NCBI GenBank assembly: GCA_041493205.1
Contig: JBGPYM010000176.1
Coordinates: 1-6,701, forward strand
DNA length: 6,701 nt
From: JBGPYM01 sp041493205
GTDB lineage: Bacteria; Bacteroidota; Ignavibacteria; UBA10030; UBA6906
Direction of reading: 5' to 3'
Shown here: piece by piece, positions 6,027 through 6,701 of the stretch
Numbering within the stretch: position 1 is the stretch's first letter
How the letters are laid out: each line of letters opens with the position of its first letter
Position numbers and translations under genes: made by a program
Notes under the pieces: model-generated
What the model was told of the DNA's origin: nothing
The model's input: the letters and a program-made list of their open reading frames with translations, nothing else
The model's database searches: none

Positions 6027-6701
6027 TTCCTGAAGAACATCACCGAGTACGCACTCTTTTTCCCCATCAATGCCGTCGCACGAAGGCTCTCGTTCCGCGG
6101 CGCGGGCCGGCTCGGCTCGATCCTCGGAGCGGGCGGATTCAGCCTGCTCAGGTACCGCCGGTCCGTCAGTCTTGAAAATCTTCGCAGGGCGTTTCCCGGG
6201 GAATCGCCCGGTACATTGCAGGCGATAGCCGTCGGTGCATATCGGGGCTACGGGCGCGCGCTTCTGGAGATGCTCTGGTCCGGAGGGGCGACGCAGGATC
6301 AGCTCCGTGCCACGATGACGCTGGAAAACCCGGAAGTACCGCTCGAGGCTCTGGCCCGCGGCAAAGGGCTGATTCTTCTGTCCGGACACTTCGGAGCGTG
6401 GGAGTTCATCGTCACCTCCATGAGCCTCCGGCTGGGACATCCGGTAACCGCAATTGCGCAGCCGCAGCGCAACATATTCATCGATGCGATCATCAGTGCC
6501 AACCGGAACAGGTTCGGGAGCGGCACCGTCAGCATGCACCATTCGGTGCGCGAAGTGCTGAGGCTCCTGCGCGAGGGACGGATCGTCGGCATGCTGGGCG
6601 ATCAGAGCGGGCCCAAAGAGTCCGTTTTTATCGACTTCTTCGGCCGGCCCGCCGCGACGCACAGGGGGGCGGCGGCGTTCAGCCTCAAGAGCGGCGCACC
6701 C
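6015..6701 (+). CDS. LpxL/HtrB-family lipid A (lysophospholipid) acyltransferase, 3' end outside window
   Basis: The frame is open for 229 codons to the right edge; family members are usually near 300 residues, so roughly the last quarter is missing. The family transfers an acyl chain from acyl-ACP to lipid A precursors or related lipids at the inner membrane. Residues ~9-45 form an N-terminal hydrophobic, membrane-associated segment. VSLENLRRAFPG (51-62) matches the typical early motif. The catalytic HX4E motif is His125-Glu130 in SGHFGAWE (123-130), followed by the acceptor-side GDQSGPK (195-201) and FIDFFGRPAATHRG (205-218), all intact. ATG 6015 is chosen because it fits the usual N-terminus; a TTG at 5994 is the only other nearby in-frame option. 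It follows the GWxTD gene by 38 bp. Whether the substrate is lipid A or another lipid cannot be told from the sequence. Confidence 0.88.
   Translation, partial: MRLRFLKNITEYALFFPINAVARRLSFRGAGRLGSILGAGGFSLLRYRRSVSLENLRRAFPGESPGTLQAIAVGAYRGYGRALLEMLWSGGATQDQLRATMTLENPEVPLEALARGKGLILLSGHFGAWEFIVTSMSLRLGHPVTAIAQPQRNIFIDAIISANRNRFGSGTVSMHHSVREVLRLLREGRIVGMLGDQSGPKESVFIDFFGRPAATHRGAAAFSLKSGAP

Noticed and set aside
5922..6662. 246-codon minus-strand open frame
   Set aside because: It is antisense to the end of the GWxTD gene and to the acyltransferase, both with intact motifs, and its translation shows no recognisable domain.

Overview
The window is high-GC bacterial DNA, densely packed and protein-coding throughout, with no RNA genes, insertion sequences or CRISPR arrays that I can see. 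Two features point to a Gram-negative host: a lipid A-type (LpxL/HtrB-like) acyltransferase and three proteins with clear export signals. A GWxTD-domain protein in the same stretch suggests the Bacteroidota/Ignavibacteriota side of the FCB superphylum. That placement is an inference; no marker gene in the window fixes it.

Layout. The left half (1-3354, minus strand) is one very long reading frame. It starts at 3354 and is still open at base 1, giving 1118 codons without a stop. It encodes a signal peptide, a CBM48/AMPK-type glycogen-binding domain, an enterochelin-esterase-like alpha/beta hydrolase with a GASLG nucleophile elbow, a hydrophobic junction, and then a complete-looking amylo-alpha-1,6-glucosidase (glycogen-debranching, GDE_C) module. 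This fusion is the most unusual item. The junction still looks like two formerly overlapping genes: the out-of-frame ATG of a would-be second signal peptide sits exactly where a one-base-different codon would be the esterase stop. Just upstream on the same strand is a 72-residue, two-helix membrane protein of unknown function (3404-3622).

A 139-bp divergent intergenic region (3623-3761) separates these from a plus-strand row. It carries a plausible sigma70-type promoter reading rightward. The row is a stand-alone response-regulator receiver protein (3762-4142), a YjbQ/UPF0047 protein overlapping it by ATGA (4139-4552), an exported GWxTD protein with a strong Shine-Dalgarno sequence (4609-5976), and an LpxL/HtrB-family acyltransferase (6015 to beyond the right edge). 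The last gene's start codon lies in the loop of a perfect 6-bp inverted repeat.

How the genes relate. The left-hand protein looks like an exported enzyme that binds an alpha-glucan, hydrolyses an ester and trims glucosyl branches. The right-hand row looks co-transcribed because of its short gaps and one overlap, but its members (signalling, YjbQ, envelope protein, envelope lipid acylation) do not form an obvious single pathway. All functional assignments rest on motif recognition by eye; no database search was run.
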